A DNA stretch of 64,000 bases, taken from NCBI GenBank assembly GCA_002270565.1, contig NQMI01000165.1, forward strand, positions 28,810-92,809. The letters run 5' to 3'. The notes under the pieces were generated by a model. It saw nothing but the letters and a program-made list of their open reading frames with translations. It was not told the DNA's origin and searched no databases. This DNA is from Stenocarpella maydis (Eukaryota > Ascomycota > Sordariomycetes > Diaporthales > Diaporthaceae). This document shows, in pieces, positions 22,527-34,512 of this stretch. The position numbers and the translations under genes were made by a program. The stretch's first letter is position 1. Every line of letters starts with the position of its first letter.

Positions 22527-24341
22527 AGAAATGCAAAGCATGGAAACGCACACACTGACGGGCACGACCATTGCGGGGAGGGGAGGGTGGCCAGCCAGGA
22601 AAACGAAGCCATCAGGTCAAGACTACCCTCCGACAATAACCTAAACTCCACCAACGCCTTGGGCGCCCGCCCGCCCGCCCTTGGTAAAGTGCCCGAGGTA
22701 CATGAGAGAAGACCGCGACAACCTCACAGGACAAACGCTCCCCTCGTTGCTCGATTTTTTCCTCCGGACGCTCCTTGCAATTGCAGTCTTGTCTTGTCCA
22801 AAGCCTCTGGTGCTGCATGGACATGCATCAGTTCCCACCAGCTAGCACTGACATCTGCCACCTGCATGCCGCGTACCACATCCGCCAGACCTAGGGCAAG
22901 GGCACCCCCCCCCATGTTGTATTGGACACACAGGCTGACAGGGTCTGACGGTCTGGCGCTACTGGCGCATGCCGCTGAACCTTGCATTACGACATCGTCG
23001 CTGTCCATACCTAGCAGGCTACTTATAGATGGGCGAGATGGGCACACTCATACTCGTGTCTGACCCCGAGCCTTTCTCTTCTCCCTCTTCCTGTCTGCCT
23101 CCCAGGATCCAGACTTTGGTTTTTGGCCCGAGGAATCGACTACTCTGAGCAGCCTGCCAGCAATTTACCACGGGAATTTGGCACGGGGAGCGCTGGTTGC
23201 ATCACAAAAGATGCCGTGTTGGGGAGCGAACCGGCTGGGCAAATCATGCCACATACGACAAGGCGGCGGAGAGCCCACCATACTACACTTGTGGCCACCG
23301 CGCTACAGGCTACCGCTTGTGTTTCGGCTCACATGGATTTACGAAGAAGCCGAAGCAGAGACGTCTCGTGCTCATGGCCTATTCATCACAGGCAGTCTGG
23401 CGACCAGAGTTCTCTCGTGTCTGGCCTCGTTGCTTGTCCATCCGACGCGACATGCTGGAACCCGCCCAGGCCATGAGTGAAAGACTCGGTCGCACTGGAG
23501 CGATACTTTGTTTTTCCCGTGGGCGTCTTTTGCTCGGTCCATCTTGGCAGCTCGGGCAGTGCCCAAGGACGAGGACGCAGAAGGTGGCTAGCGGTCGACT
23601 TCAACAGTCGATGGCCAGCGTCTCTGTTGGACGACAGTCCGTTGTTCTTTGTGCGAGGCAGATGATGGCCACAGAACGACCATCACAGGACACCAGGGGC
23701 CCAGGATGCTAGAACGGGTTCCCTCTAGCAAACTATGACGCAGCAGCGGCAATAGATGGACCCATGCCGGATGCACCCATTTACTCGACGCCCAGCGGAG
23801 AGAGAGAGAGCCCGAGTCCGTTTGGTTAGATATGAGAGGTTTTTAAGGTCTGTTGATGTCTCATCTTCAGCGTCGAGACTGGTTTATCCGTCACGGCCAC
23901 AATGAAGGCATTCCCAAGGTACCAAGGTACGTGAGAGCAAAGCAATGACCGAAGGCGGCCCTGGCCTGGGCCCAGCGGATTGGCTTGCCACAAGACAGCA
24001 TTGAAGGTGTGGGGTGGGACCTGCCGATCGGGGTGTGTTGCTAACAAGTGTGCTCTCTGATTGGCCGGCTCCGGAGACGAATTAGGTTAGACGCTAGTCC
24101 GTTTCTGGCATCACCAGAGCAGCAAGCTGGGAAAATCCAAAGTGGCAGGGGCGAGTCCGAGCGACATATGGAGGAGGCAAGAAGTGGGGCCGGGACGGGA
24201 AGAGGCGACAAGGCGAGGTGATTTTTGCTGGCCGAGCTGCCAAGCCACCAGCCAGGCTGCTGCTCACGCCAGCTCAACAAAGCCAGCCCAGCCCAGCCCA
24301 GCAGCCCAGTCGACCTCTCTGCCTGTCCGTTCCGCCTCTCT

Positions 24342-24344
24342 GCC

Positions 24345-24389
<45 letters not shown>

Positions 24390-24390
24390 T
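24342..24390 (+). repeat. (CTGT)n microsatellite upstream of SWI1
   Basis: About twelve CTGT units without interruption. A shorter tract of the same unit lies at 24975-25003 and another long one downstream of SWI1 at 30552. Confidence 0.93.
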
Positions 24391-26454
24391 GGTCACCCTG
24401 TCATTTTCAGTGCTGCAGCAGCTGATTGACTGACTGACCGGCTGGCTGGCTGGAGGAGACGTCTGACGCATCCACTCTGAACTGACCAAGAGACGATTGT
24501 TACTGTGCTCGCCCACTCATCTCTCTCCCCCTCTCGCCCGCTGCCGCTCGCCCGCCTGGCCAGAGAGTTCGTCTACTACCAACCCAGACGGTGTGAAACT
24601 GTCCCTGCCCAGTCAGTCTGCCAATCTGTCTGATTGTCTGATTGTCTTGATTGTCACTCATTCACTCCGCCACACAATCGCCTACACACACACGCACCCA
24701 CCCTACCCGCATTCGCATACCTGTGCCGACACACACATACATACACACACACGTGCTTCGTTTCGGCCATCACGATCCGAATCGAGGGTGCCGCCGACGT
24801 CGAGACCTACACATACCGTACCGCACCGTACCGTACCAGCAGCCCCAGCCCATCCCGATTCCCGACTGCTCGGCTGGCTAGATACGCGAACGAGGTACGT
24901 ATGTATGACCAACCGACTGCCCACATGTCTGTCCTGTCACCCACATCTGCCCCTGGCACCCTTGTTCCTCTGCCTGTCTATCTGTCTGTCTGTCTGTCTG
25001 TGTCTGAATGAGCCAGCCCTTTGTAAGGCAATCTCAATCCCACCTGGTGCTAGGGCTGGCGTTTGGTCGTCCCCCCCTCCCTCCTCGATGGATCCTACAT
25101 ACCCTGCTGCCCGATGGCGCCCCCCCCCCCATTTGACACGCGAATTAACTGAACCACTGGCCAAGGTTGCTGGTGTTGATGATGTTGATGCAATTCGTCA
25201 TTGCTGATCATTGCTGCCACCGCTTGCTGCTGCTGCTGCTGCTGCTTTCGTCGTCTGCAGTCTGTACCTGCTCACCTCATCCCAATTCCGAAGTCCATCT
25301 CACCACCATTCATCTACCATTACACATCAACACATCACATACATACATACACATAATACATCACAGCACATACCAGAGTTCCTGGTCTGCCCTGTCTTGT
25401 TTTTTTTGTCACATGCCCGTTCAAAGAACTACATATTCGGTTGGATCGAGTTGAAATGTTTCAACCTCGACCTCAACCTTGACTCCATCTCCATTCTATT
25501 GCTTTCCCTCCACCCTTCCCTTGTTTGTATTCTCTGAGACGTCAATTCTTTTCTTCTTTTTTTCTACGTATTACCAGAATGACCTTCTCTTTTCTGATTC
25601 AATCGGTTATTATAAATCCTTGATCTGTCATGTGTCATGAACATTGTCTCATTGCTTCTCTGACTTTTGTCCCTATTCGTTGACAACAATATTGTTTTAT
25701 CTACACCCTCTCCTCACAAACTTGACCCCCTTATTTGCACGGGCCCATCCTCCTCACCAACAGCCAGCCCAATCAGTCTCGCCCCTGACACTGACCTGAC
25801 CTCCAACCTTTGCCCCTAACAAAACACACAAGCCTCTTCTTCGCTGTGCCAATCCCGCCCCTGGCCCTGCTCTCTGTCCTCCCAGCTCCCGCAGGCCCCA
25901 GAGTCCACTGCCACTTGCCTGCTGTCCACTGTTCATTCCTGCTTGCACCCATCGCATCGCATCACACGCCCGGCACATCGTTCCAGAATCGCGAACCGAC
26001 GCGCCCTCGCCTTGCTTTGCCCATCGCCAACCACGTCGCCGTCACACATGCTCCTTGTTCTAACCCTGTTTTCCATCTCCATGGCTCCTTGCCACTGCAC
26101 TCTGATGATTGGCCGTTTCTAATCTATCGTGTTCCCCGCTCCCCACAGGCCGAGCCAGAGCCTCCAAGCTTCGCATCTGGCGTCTCGCATCGCGCAGGCC
26201 TCACCACTTTTTGCGATACAGGCAAAAAGGCGACCAGCCAGATGGCCCTTGCGACCCTCGACGCCACCATCGCATCCCGCCGGCTCAGAATCCACATCCA
26301 ATATCAACAGGAGCTCCGACAGACCCGCACCAGCCCCAGCCCGCTCTCGTCACGTCGCTCGTCGCCGTCGCCCTCATCCTCGCCGTCGCGCTTTTCCCCG
26401 TCCGTTTCGTCCGCCTCCGCCTCCGCCTCCGAATAGACCCCCACATCCTCAGCC

Positions 26455-27923
26455 ATGTCCGCCTGGGGCATGAACGAGGCCGCTGTCCCCAACCACAATG
26501 GCAGCAACGGCTTTGACCCAAATGCCCAAGCGGCCGCCTCGGGCATGATGGATCCCTCCAGCTTCATGGGAAACCCTGGCGCCAGCCCCTTCAACCCCGC
26601 CCAGTTCGCACAGGCCCAGATGATGGCGATGCAGCAGAACGGCCAGATGCGCAACGCGTCGCCATCCTTTGCGAACCCTATGTACCAGACCAATCCCGTC
26701 ATCCCATCCAAGCGCCCGAGGCCACGCGAGGACAGCATTGCAGGATCCCCACGACCCAACCCCGGCATGTTGCCCACGTCGCGCGCGGACACCCCCCAGC
26801 AGTCCCAGTTTCCCAACTTCCCACAGGGCCAGCAGCCTGGGATGCCACAGCCCAACCCGGGCCAGCCGTCGCCCTATCCCCACCTGCAGACCAACGGCTC
26901 CGCCAACGCCACACCCTCGCCCATCATGGGCAGCAACCAGATGAGGCCCGGCAGCGTGCCTCAGAGGGTTTCCACCACCTCGCCCCATCCCTTCTCGCCC
27001 GCCGCCCAGCAGTTCGCCCCTCAGACCTCCCCGATCCCATCCGAGCACGGCGGGACCCCACAGCCCAACCCGTACATGCAGCAGGGCAACTTCCCGCCTG
27101 GCTTCAACCCAAATTATGGCAACGCGAGCCCGTCCCCCGCCGCCCGCCCCCCGTCGAACCCAAACGCGATGCCTGGCCAGATGATGCCCCAGCAGATGGG
27201 CCAGATGCAGCCCGGCATGATGCAGCAACCCGGGCAGATGGGCATGGGCCAGATGGGCCAGATGCAGCACATGGCCCAGATGCCGGGCCAGATGTTTCCC
27301 CAGGGCATGCCCCAGGGGCGCAACCCCGCCGAACAACAGCAGATGATGATGGCACAGATGCAGAAGATGCAGCAGATGCAGAGGCAGCAGCAGATGGCCC
27401 AGATGCAGGGCCAGATGCAGGGCCAGATGCAGGGCCAGATGCAGGGCCAGATGCAGGGCCAGATGCAGGGCCAGATGCAGGGCCAGATGCCCGGGCAGAA
27501 CATGGCGCAGCGGAACATGATGGGCAGGCAGCAGATGCCTAATGGCCAAGTACCCTCCAACATGAACGCCCGTGCCATGAGGCCTCAGCAGCCCGGCATG
27601 GGCGCGCCACAGCAGGGCCAGAGGGGCCACTCCAGCCCGGATGCCTTTATGAAACAGCTCACCATGTTCATGGCGCAGAAGCAGATGCCCCTCAACGCGA
27701 ACCCCATCATTGGCGACAGGCCCATCCACCTCATGCAGCTATTCCAGACCGTAATGAAGGTCGGCGGCTTTAACGGTGTGACCGGGCGCAACCTCTGGCC
27801 GCAGGTCTCGATGGGCCTGGGGCTTAACCCCGGGCAGATGCCCATGGCTCCGCAGCAGCTTCGGGTTATATACGAGCAGAACCTGAGGGCCTTCGAGGAG
27901 ACGTGGCGCGCCAAGCAACAGCC

Positions 27924-27960
<37 letters not shown>

Positions 27961-29916
27961 CATCAGCAGCAGCAACATCCGCAGCAGCAACATCCGCAGC
28001 AGCAACATCCGCAGCAGCAGCAGCAGCACCCCCAGCAGCAGCACCTCCAGCAGCAGCACCAACAACAACAGCATGGCGCGCCCAACACCCCCATGGCAAC
28101 CGCCGCCCACAAGCAGATGTCGCCAGGCCACGGGCCGCCTGGCATGATGCAACCGGGACAGCACGCCGGCATACAGCCAGGCCAGATGCAGTCGCCCATG
28201 AGACAGATGCCTCCTGGCGCCGCGCAAGCAAACATGAATGGCTTCCAGACACCTCAACCGCCCCAGCCACAACAGCCAAATTCCACACAAGGCCACGTGC
28301 GGAATGCCATGTCCAAGAACCTTCAATCGACTCCCGTCCACGACGAATTCCACGCCCCGTCCCCGGCCAGCAAGCACGGCAGCATGTCCTTGCCGAGCAG
28401 CGCGCACCCCGACGGCCCGGGGACATCCGCAGAGCCCGCCACCATGCCCTTCCCCGCGCCTATGAACAAGGAACCCGACGAGTACGTCCCCTGCTCCCGG
28501 GTGCCAGAACCAAAGACATATGGCGGCGTTGAGCTGGATGTTACCGCCAGGCTGGGCATGGAATACGAGCATTACAAACCCGACGTCCCCATGCCAGTTC
28601 ATCTGGGCAACATTGACCTCCACGCCCTGACCAAGAGTCTTCAATGCGGCATACTCGCCGAGGTGCGCCTAGCCCTGGACACGCTGGCCGTCGTGACTAG
28701 TCCGCACGGCCCCGCGGCGGGGGGGCCCAGCCTGGAGATCGACCTGACAAGGTGCGAGGAGCTCTTGGAGAGCCTGGTCGAGTGCGCCGAGGAACAGGTC
28801 GAGATGCTCGTCGAGAACACGGAGGAGCTGTCCGATGAGATCCTGATAAGCCCCTACGAGGACGTGTCCAGGGCATGTCGCCTGGAGAACCTGGCCATTC
28901 GCAAGATCCACCCCATCGGGACGCAGGAGTACGAACTCGACCGCGCCGTCGACCGGCTCCTGTGCATCACGACCATCCTCCGCAACCTGTCCTTCTACAT
29001 GCCGAACCATGGCATCCTAGCTGATGAGCTGCTCGTCAAGCTCCTCTGCGACATTATCCACTACCTCGGCACGCGCAACATGCTCCTGAGGACGCAGGCC
29101 GATACCCTGGACTTCTTCAAGGACGTCGTTATCTTGCTGTCCAACATCGCTCACGCCGTGGAGATCCAGAGCCGCGAGCAAGCCGAGAGCCTGCTGCAGT
29201 TCGTCCTGGCGTTTGCACCAACTCCTGCACCGCACCTCTCCGACGCCGGCAAGTTACTCTTCGCCCCGTTCGAGCCGGTATTGCATCCGTACCTGCCGCA
29301 CGCCGTCGACACCCTGGCCAAGCTCTTCGCACGTGATGAGCCGAACAGGTCCCACTACAAGAGCATCTTTGCCGCCGACGCCTCAAATACCCCACCGTCT
29401 GAGCTCATAACCCGCACCTTTGCCCTGGCCATCTCGCCGGTGCCGGACCAGCATCGCGAGGCCCGCCCAGCCGGCCTGCCGTCCCTGGTCGAGGCCCGCA
29501 AGCCGATCCTCATGCAAGGCCTCCTCGCCGGCAACATCGTGGCGTCCTTGGCACCTGGCTACGACACGGGTGTAACACGAACGTGGCTGTCGGCTGGGAA
29601 CGGGTTCGCACAGAACCTGTTCCGCCTGGTCAGGGAGCTCTCGGCCGAGTTCGAGCAGCCCAGGATCAGGCCGCCTGGCCAGCCGCGGGCCCAGCCCAAG
29701 AAGGACCCGGACCTGCTGTATATTGCTGTCTTGGGCACGTCCATGCTTCGGCAGCTTGCACAAAAGGCCCGCGACCCCAACGACCCGGAGAGCATACCGC
29801 CAAATGTCGTCCCCAAGACCGACAAGATCCTCAAGGCACTCGAGATGCGCAGTCCAGAGTTCTCCAAGGACGGCTGGCTCCAGCATGTCGTCGCCCTGGG
29901 GTCGCTACAAATATAG
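26455..29916 (+). CDS. SWI1: SWI/SNF chromatin-remodelling subunit SWI1 (ARID protein)
   Basis: One uninterrupted frame of 1153 aa. Residues 1-390 are Asn/Pro/Gln/Met-rich and disordered, including the MQGQ repeat (about 317-345). The ARID DNA-binding domain follows (about 393-485: DAFMKQLTMFMAQKQMP, then VMKVGGFNGVTGRNLWPQV). Then come a poly-Gln/His tract (about 488-540), another low-complexity stretch to about 680, and a folded alpha-helical C-terminal region (about 700-1150) like the conserved C-terminal domain of Swi1/BAF250. Swi1 is the large regulatory subunit of the ATP-dependent SWI/SNF nucleosome remodeller in the nucleus; in yeast it also forms the prion [SWI+] through its Asn/Gln-rich N-terminus. 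The start is supported by a MSAWGMNEA opening and loss of coding character upstream. The fission-yeast orthologue is named sol1. Confidence 0.93.
27394..27488 (+). repeat. 12-bp coding tandem repeat (MQGQ)n in SWI1
   Basis: About eight near-identical copies of ATGCAGGGCCAG, encoding Met-Gln-Gly-Gln repeats. Because the unit is a multiple of three, copy-number change would keep the frame. Confidence 0.93.
27915..28074 (+). repeat. Gln/His-coding CAG/CAA/CAT repeat in SWI1
   Basis: A CAG-rich tract with CAA, CAC and CAT interruptions encodes poly-Gln with regularly spaced His-Pro steps. It directly follows the ARID domain. Confidence 0.93.
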
Positions 29917-30549
29917 AACGAGGCACACCGGCAGTGCATAGGCATATATCGTATTTCTTGCATCAGAGATGAGTTGAGCGAAGCACAATGAATAACACAT
30001 TGAGTATTGGTGTAATTTGAGGAGCGGGTTTGGTGTCATGGGAAAACGGATCACGGGGGCAGAGCAGCTGGGGCATGCCAGGCCGTGCCATGCAGAGTCT
30101 TGGGACAGGGAAACTTTATGCAAAGGCGTTGGGCCTCTGATGTCCCCGTCAAGGATAGGGGGCCAGGCTGGCGAGGGACAGGCGAACGGGACGGTAGCAT
30201 CGGATAGAGACTTGTCCGTATGTAGTATGTGTATGTGGGGTGATTTGAATGTTGCTTCATTTCACGCGGTTTGAGAAAGAAATCATGGGCTGGATGGCCA
30301 TCTCCAGTCACCTACCCCTACACGGTATCATTAGTGTGTGTGAGTGTGTGTGTGCGTGTGAAGACATGCTGCTCCCACGGGCCCAGTTACCCTGGCTACC
30401 TCCCGAGTCTTTAGGAGCAAGTGATTCCAGGACTTGTGGCCCAGGACGACAATCTGTGTTGTGGATTTGGTGTTGACTGGCCCAGGACTCGATGAGGGTG
30501 TGTAGGGTTAGGGTTCAAGAGGTCTCAAGCTCTACTATGGCTGGCTGTA

Positions 30550-30551
<2 letters not shown>

Positions 30552-30602
<51 letters not shown>
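30552..30602 (+). repeat. (CTGT)n microsatellite downstream of SWI1
   Basis: About twelve CTGT units in the same orientation as the tract at 24342, so SWI1 is flanked on both sides by the same tetranucleotide. Confidence 0.92.
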
Positions 30603-30608
<6 letters not shown>

Positions 30609-30675
30609 CCTAAGTCTTTTTGTATAACATATGAAATGGATATGCCCAAAGGTTTGTATTAGACACACACACAGG

Positions 30676-30761
30676 GAAGAGATGGCTCAATCGGGGTTCT
30701 AGAGCCCTCGGCACTGATAATGCATGTCTGAGGAGATGCGGGCTTGAGGCCCGGTCTCTCC
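30676..30761 (+). tRNA. tRNA-like sequence, probably a degenerate tRNA
   Basis: The ends pair as an acceptor stem (6 of 7), the D stem GCTC/GAGC is perfect, an A-box match TGGCTCAATCGG is present, and a 4-of-5 T stem closes a 7-nt loop. A CTGATAA loop would give anticodon GAT (Ile), but its stem is weak. The T loop (CTTGAGG) lacks the invariant TTC, and no T-run terminator follows. It is best read as a tRNA pseudogene or a chance fold. Confidence 0.22.
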
Positions 30762-32909
30762 TGGTGATGATTGGTTCTTCCTCATAGCTAAACTACACCT
30801 AAGGAGGTTCTATCGCCCTCTCCCCTCCCACACCTCTTTGCGAAAGAAGCCTACTTGGCGTGTTTGGCTTGTGGATGTTATAGTCATAGTGGACAGTGGG
30901 TTGGGGAAGGGTATCGGCAGTGCGTTAGCTAGGTAGGTAGGTAGGTATAAGGGTACAAATCGATGTGCAAGGTGTGTTGATGCTGATTAATCAGTAATCA
31001 TACAGCCTTCATGCATGAGTTGAGAGGTTCCTAGGTGGAGTATTGACCATAGCAGCATGGGACAGACATGTGATATCTCGGCGAGATTTTGGTGAACAGA
31101 TGGCTCACATGATCCAAGTATCTATGTAGCATTTAAGTCGTATGACCAGGGCTCCATTGACTGATGCCAGCCCGGCTTTTGAACTTTTGTGCCACAAAAG
31201 CTCTACAGGGAAACCTTGGTGCAGATGTGTTTCCAGAAAGGTCACGCGTGTTGTCTACTTCCAAAGGGGTGGTTCGTCTGTGCATGTACGACAAGCAGAG
31301 AGTGGCAGGAACCAAAATAGAGCCGGAAAGTATACCGTCAAGGAAATAGGAGAGAGAGACTTCACGGGTACCTTTAGGCTTCTTCATCGGCCTCGGACCT
31401 GCCAGCTCGAGTCCAACACGCGACTGCCAGAGAAGGACGCAGCTCAGCAAGCTTGAGGTGGGACGGAAGGGGGAAATGATTTCCTACACGGCCAATCAAG
31501 AGCAAGAAGTATCACCCAAGGCTACCATGCAAGGCTGACTAGGCTTGTGCATTCTAACAGGATGGCTGTCTCTGTCGGATAACTTTCGAGTACCGTGGAT
31601 TGATTGCCTGGGACAAGCCAGACCGGCACCCACATGCAAAATTTGTGTTCCCACTATCGGTTCCATGGTGATAATTCGAGACTGTGTTACTTATTTCTTT
31701 TCTTTCTCCCTCCTTCTTCTTTATCTTGGGAGATGACCAGTGCTAGCCAGTTGACTCGCGATGGGAATGCATCATCCCTCTGCAGCGTCGAAGCCGACCC
31801 TGATCTGTCATGGCATCTGAACATGTCCCAAGGAGACAGAGGCCTCGAGCTCGGGGAGGCCACCAAAGAAGAAAATTCTGGTAGAGTCATGGGACACAAC
31901 GCTTTCATAGCCGGTGAGTGCCAACCCGAGCTCAAAGGACTCTAGAGATAAACTTGAACGTACTTGACCACAAAAGCGACCCAAGCTCACAGTCACGGAG
32001 ATAATTGGGCTAAAAAACGGGGACGAGGACATTCTTTTGTTTTGACCCTGGGATCTCAAGACTTGATGGCTTTTGATCGACGGTGAGACACTTGCCATCT
32101 GCCACTGTCAAGTCTATATTTTGACCCACCTCTGGCTATCTCAGGGCCATGAGTGCTTGGGAGTATGGCTTCGCAGACCCATAGGGGCTTTGTCACCGCG
32201 TTGAGATTTATCTATCAAATGAGCTTGCACGAGAGCCATAGCAGCCGTAAGTGCATCTGCCAACTGAGTGTCCGCGTCAGAAGCCAGAGACCACTAATCT
32301 CTGATTTCGTTGGCAAAATTCAAATCAGCGCCAAACAAAATGATATGACCCCGTGCCATTCTGCGATGAATTATGCTCTGAGATTCCGATACCTCTTGCA
32401 CATATTTATGTTGTTTGTTCCTTGCTGACCTTTTATTTCTGGTAACGCAATCGGGTCCTGGTTCCTTGGAATTCTGGTGTATCTGCCAGCTATCTAAGTT
32501 CAAAACTGTAAGTGTGATGATATAGAATTCCTCACTGTCTGAAGCAGCACAGTCAGGTATAGCGAAAGACACAAGGAAGGGTAGCTTCGAAGTATCATGC
32601 CATTAAAATTGAGCGGTACTGGTGGGTAGATAGAAATAGTGGAAGGAAAGAGCAACAAAAAAAAGAAGAACATGAAGCGCATTCTGGCGACTGAACTGAA
32701 GTTTTCACATGACAGGGTGATGAACACAAACGACAATTATGTGAATTGAGCCAGTCACCGACCTGAATACGTGCCAGATACAGTCTTCGGTTTGTTTACT
32801 TCCCCAGATCGAAACTCAGTCCCTGCAAGTGCCCACTGTCCCCAGGGCGTAAACACAAATCTAACCAGCAGTTACGTCGCTGCTTCTGCAACTCCCACCA
32901 ACCTTGAGC

Positions 32910-33894
32910 ATGAGTTTCGAACTCATTCGTAACACACCTCTGGTCCCCACCCACCTCCCTCAAGCGCAAACGGTCGACGGCTCGCCCACAACTGCCGACG
33001 CGATGCACGTCGCCGTCCGCTGTCCCAACTGTCTCTTGACCATCTACACCGCCCGCGTGACCGGTGACAAGAAAGGCATCGGCGTCAGGTCGCTGTCCTT
33101 TGGCTGCCTTCGGTACTACAACTGCCCGTTCCAGCTCTGCGAGTTCCACGCCGACCGCAACCACGGCGTCAACCTCTACACCCACGCCCAGCCCGGGTCA
33201 AACATGATCCCCTCCCCTGGTTTCGTGCTCAGACAGCTGACGGCCGAGACGAGGCCTTTCCGCTCCAGGCGCCAGGCTGCTGCCATCGCCATCAACCTCG
33301 ACAACCCCCCCGCCCAGGATGCGGTGCTCCAGAAGCCATCCGCGGCAGAGGCGCAGGTCGAGAAGAAGGCGCGAGGCGCCCAGGCCGATGTGCGCGGGGA
33401 GGACGGGAAAGGCGATGCCGCCGCCTCATCCATCACAGTGACAGGTGCTGTACGTATCCCACACCGTGGCGCGTGACTAGATAGACCCAGCTGACCGTCC
33501 ACAAGGCCCCACACAACAACAAGACCAGCCGCACCGCCGTCAAGTGGACAGCCGAGGAGATGCAAAAGCTCACGCGCCTCGTCAAGGACGGCCGCGGCTT
33601 CGAGGAGATCGCCAAGGTACGTCACGCCCGCAGGGCATAGTTATCGCCCCCCCCCACCCCCACCGGGGAGCGCGCGCGCCTTCATGTGGGGATGCTCCAA
33701 GCTGAAATTTCATGACCCAAAAATTATAGGAGATGGACCGTTCGGCCTCGGGCGTCAAGAACAAGATCGCCGCCATGCGCGAGAAGGGGGAACTGCCGCC
33801 CCCCGCCGCCATCGCGACGCCGCGCAAGAGGAAGAGGGAGAACGAGACGCCCGCCCCCGGACCCCAGTCCCAACTGGTGAGGCAAACCAAATGA
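32910..33894 (+). CDS. SANT/Myb-like DNA-binding protein
   Basis: Exons 32910-33449, 33506-33616 and 33730-33894 (GT-AG introns of 56 and 113 nt, all phase 0) give 271 aa from ATG 32910. The N-terminal half has no domain that I recognise but contains four cysteines with CPNC and CPFQLC spacings, which could bind zinc. A Lys/Glu-rich linker follows. The C-terminal block joins across an intron into one SANT/Myb-like helix-turn-helix (VKWTAEEMQKLTRLV, FEEIAKEMDRSASGV, KNKIAAM). The tail holds a basic PRKRKRENE nuclear signal. Such small one-repeat Myb proteins are usually nuclear DNA or chromatin binders; the target is unknown. The last codons contain a possible GTGAGG donor, so an extra 3' exon cannot be excluded. 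Confidence 0.75.
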
Positions 33895-34512
33895 CTTGGG
33901 GTGGGCGACCTCGACCTCGCCACGGGCCAGACTGGTCGACTGGTTGGGGGGCTGTAACGACGGCGTCTGTTGACGGAGGGGGGACGCAACGACGGAAAAG
34001 GGACTCGCTCTGCCGCGGACGCAGACAATGTAATGATAAACTGGAAGAGACCAAAAGAGGCGATGGATTTTGGGGCACAAGTTTGTGGATCATTCCTCTC
34101 GATTTGAGCTGGATAGGGGCTCAGATAGTGCAGCACGCTGAGGGAGTCAGCTCGGTTATTTTGTAGAAAAATGAAAGAAAATCGGCACAGACCACGGAGG
34201 TCACACCTCGCCACACTCCCGCGCACTCACGACGCCTACATCCGGGCTCCCACAATACAATCCTGACATGAGGGCGTACTGGCTGTTCCGGCATGGTCGA
34301 TCGCCCGTGGTCAACATCAGGGACGGCAGTGGAGAAGCTGCCTCGATATCCGCGCCATTCGAGGCGTCGGCCGCGCTGGGTATTCTTGTGACATAATGCA
34401 AAACCTCATACAGCCCTCCTCTTCCTAGAACTGCCCCACGGTGGGCTTCATGGGCGCCTACGTGACGGACTACAGTTGCCCCTGGACGTGCCTCGCGCTC
34501 ACACGGGGGACC
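33895..34512. other. Convergent 3' spacer
   Basis: 3' flanks of the SANT/Myb-like gene and mL49. No supported gene. Confidence 0.5.

Larger units (their letters stand above)
19881..26454. other. 6.6-kb gene-free stretch: long upstream region of SWI1
   Basis: No frame here has recognisable domains. The strand is strongly pyrimidine-rich towards SWI1 and carries many simple repeats, listed separately, plus a T/A hairpin (about 20945-20970, T-run then A-run). Long, repeat-rich leaders with upstream ORFs are common before fungal regulatory genes, so the last 1-2 kb may be transcribed 5' leader of SWI1. I cannot place the transcription start. Confidence 0.5.
29917..32909. other. 3-kb gene-free stretch
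   Basis: Only short frames without recognisable domains. It contains a CTGT microsatellite, a tRNA-like segment (both listed separately), a short (GTAG)n run at 30932-30947 and two TTAGGG units at 30503-30515. Confidence 0.5.

Noticed and set aside
25810..26436. 208-codon frame just before SWI1
   Set aside because: Ser/Pro low complexity in the leader, stops before the SWI1 ATG and shows no domain; at most an upstream ORF.
26449..27729. Minus-strand open frame of 426 codons rich in His/Leu
   Set aside because: Antisense of the SWI1 Gln/Met repeats; HLALHL-type repeats only mirror the MQGQ unit.
30503..30515. TTAGGG-type telomere repeats
   Set aside because: Only two units in ordinary intergenic DNA; not a telomere or clear interstitial array.
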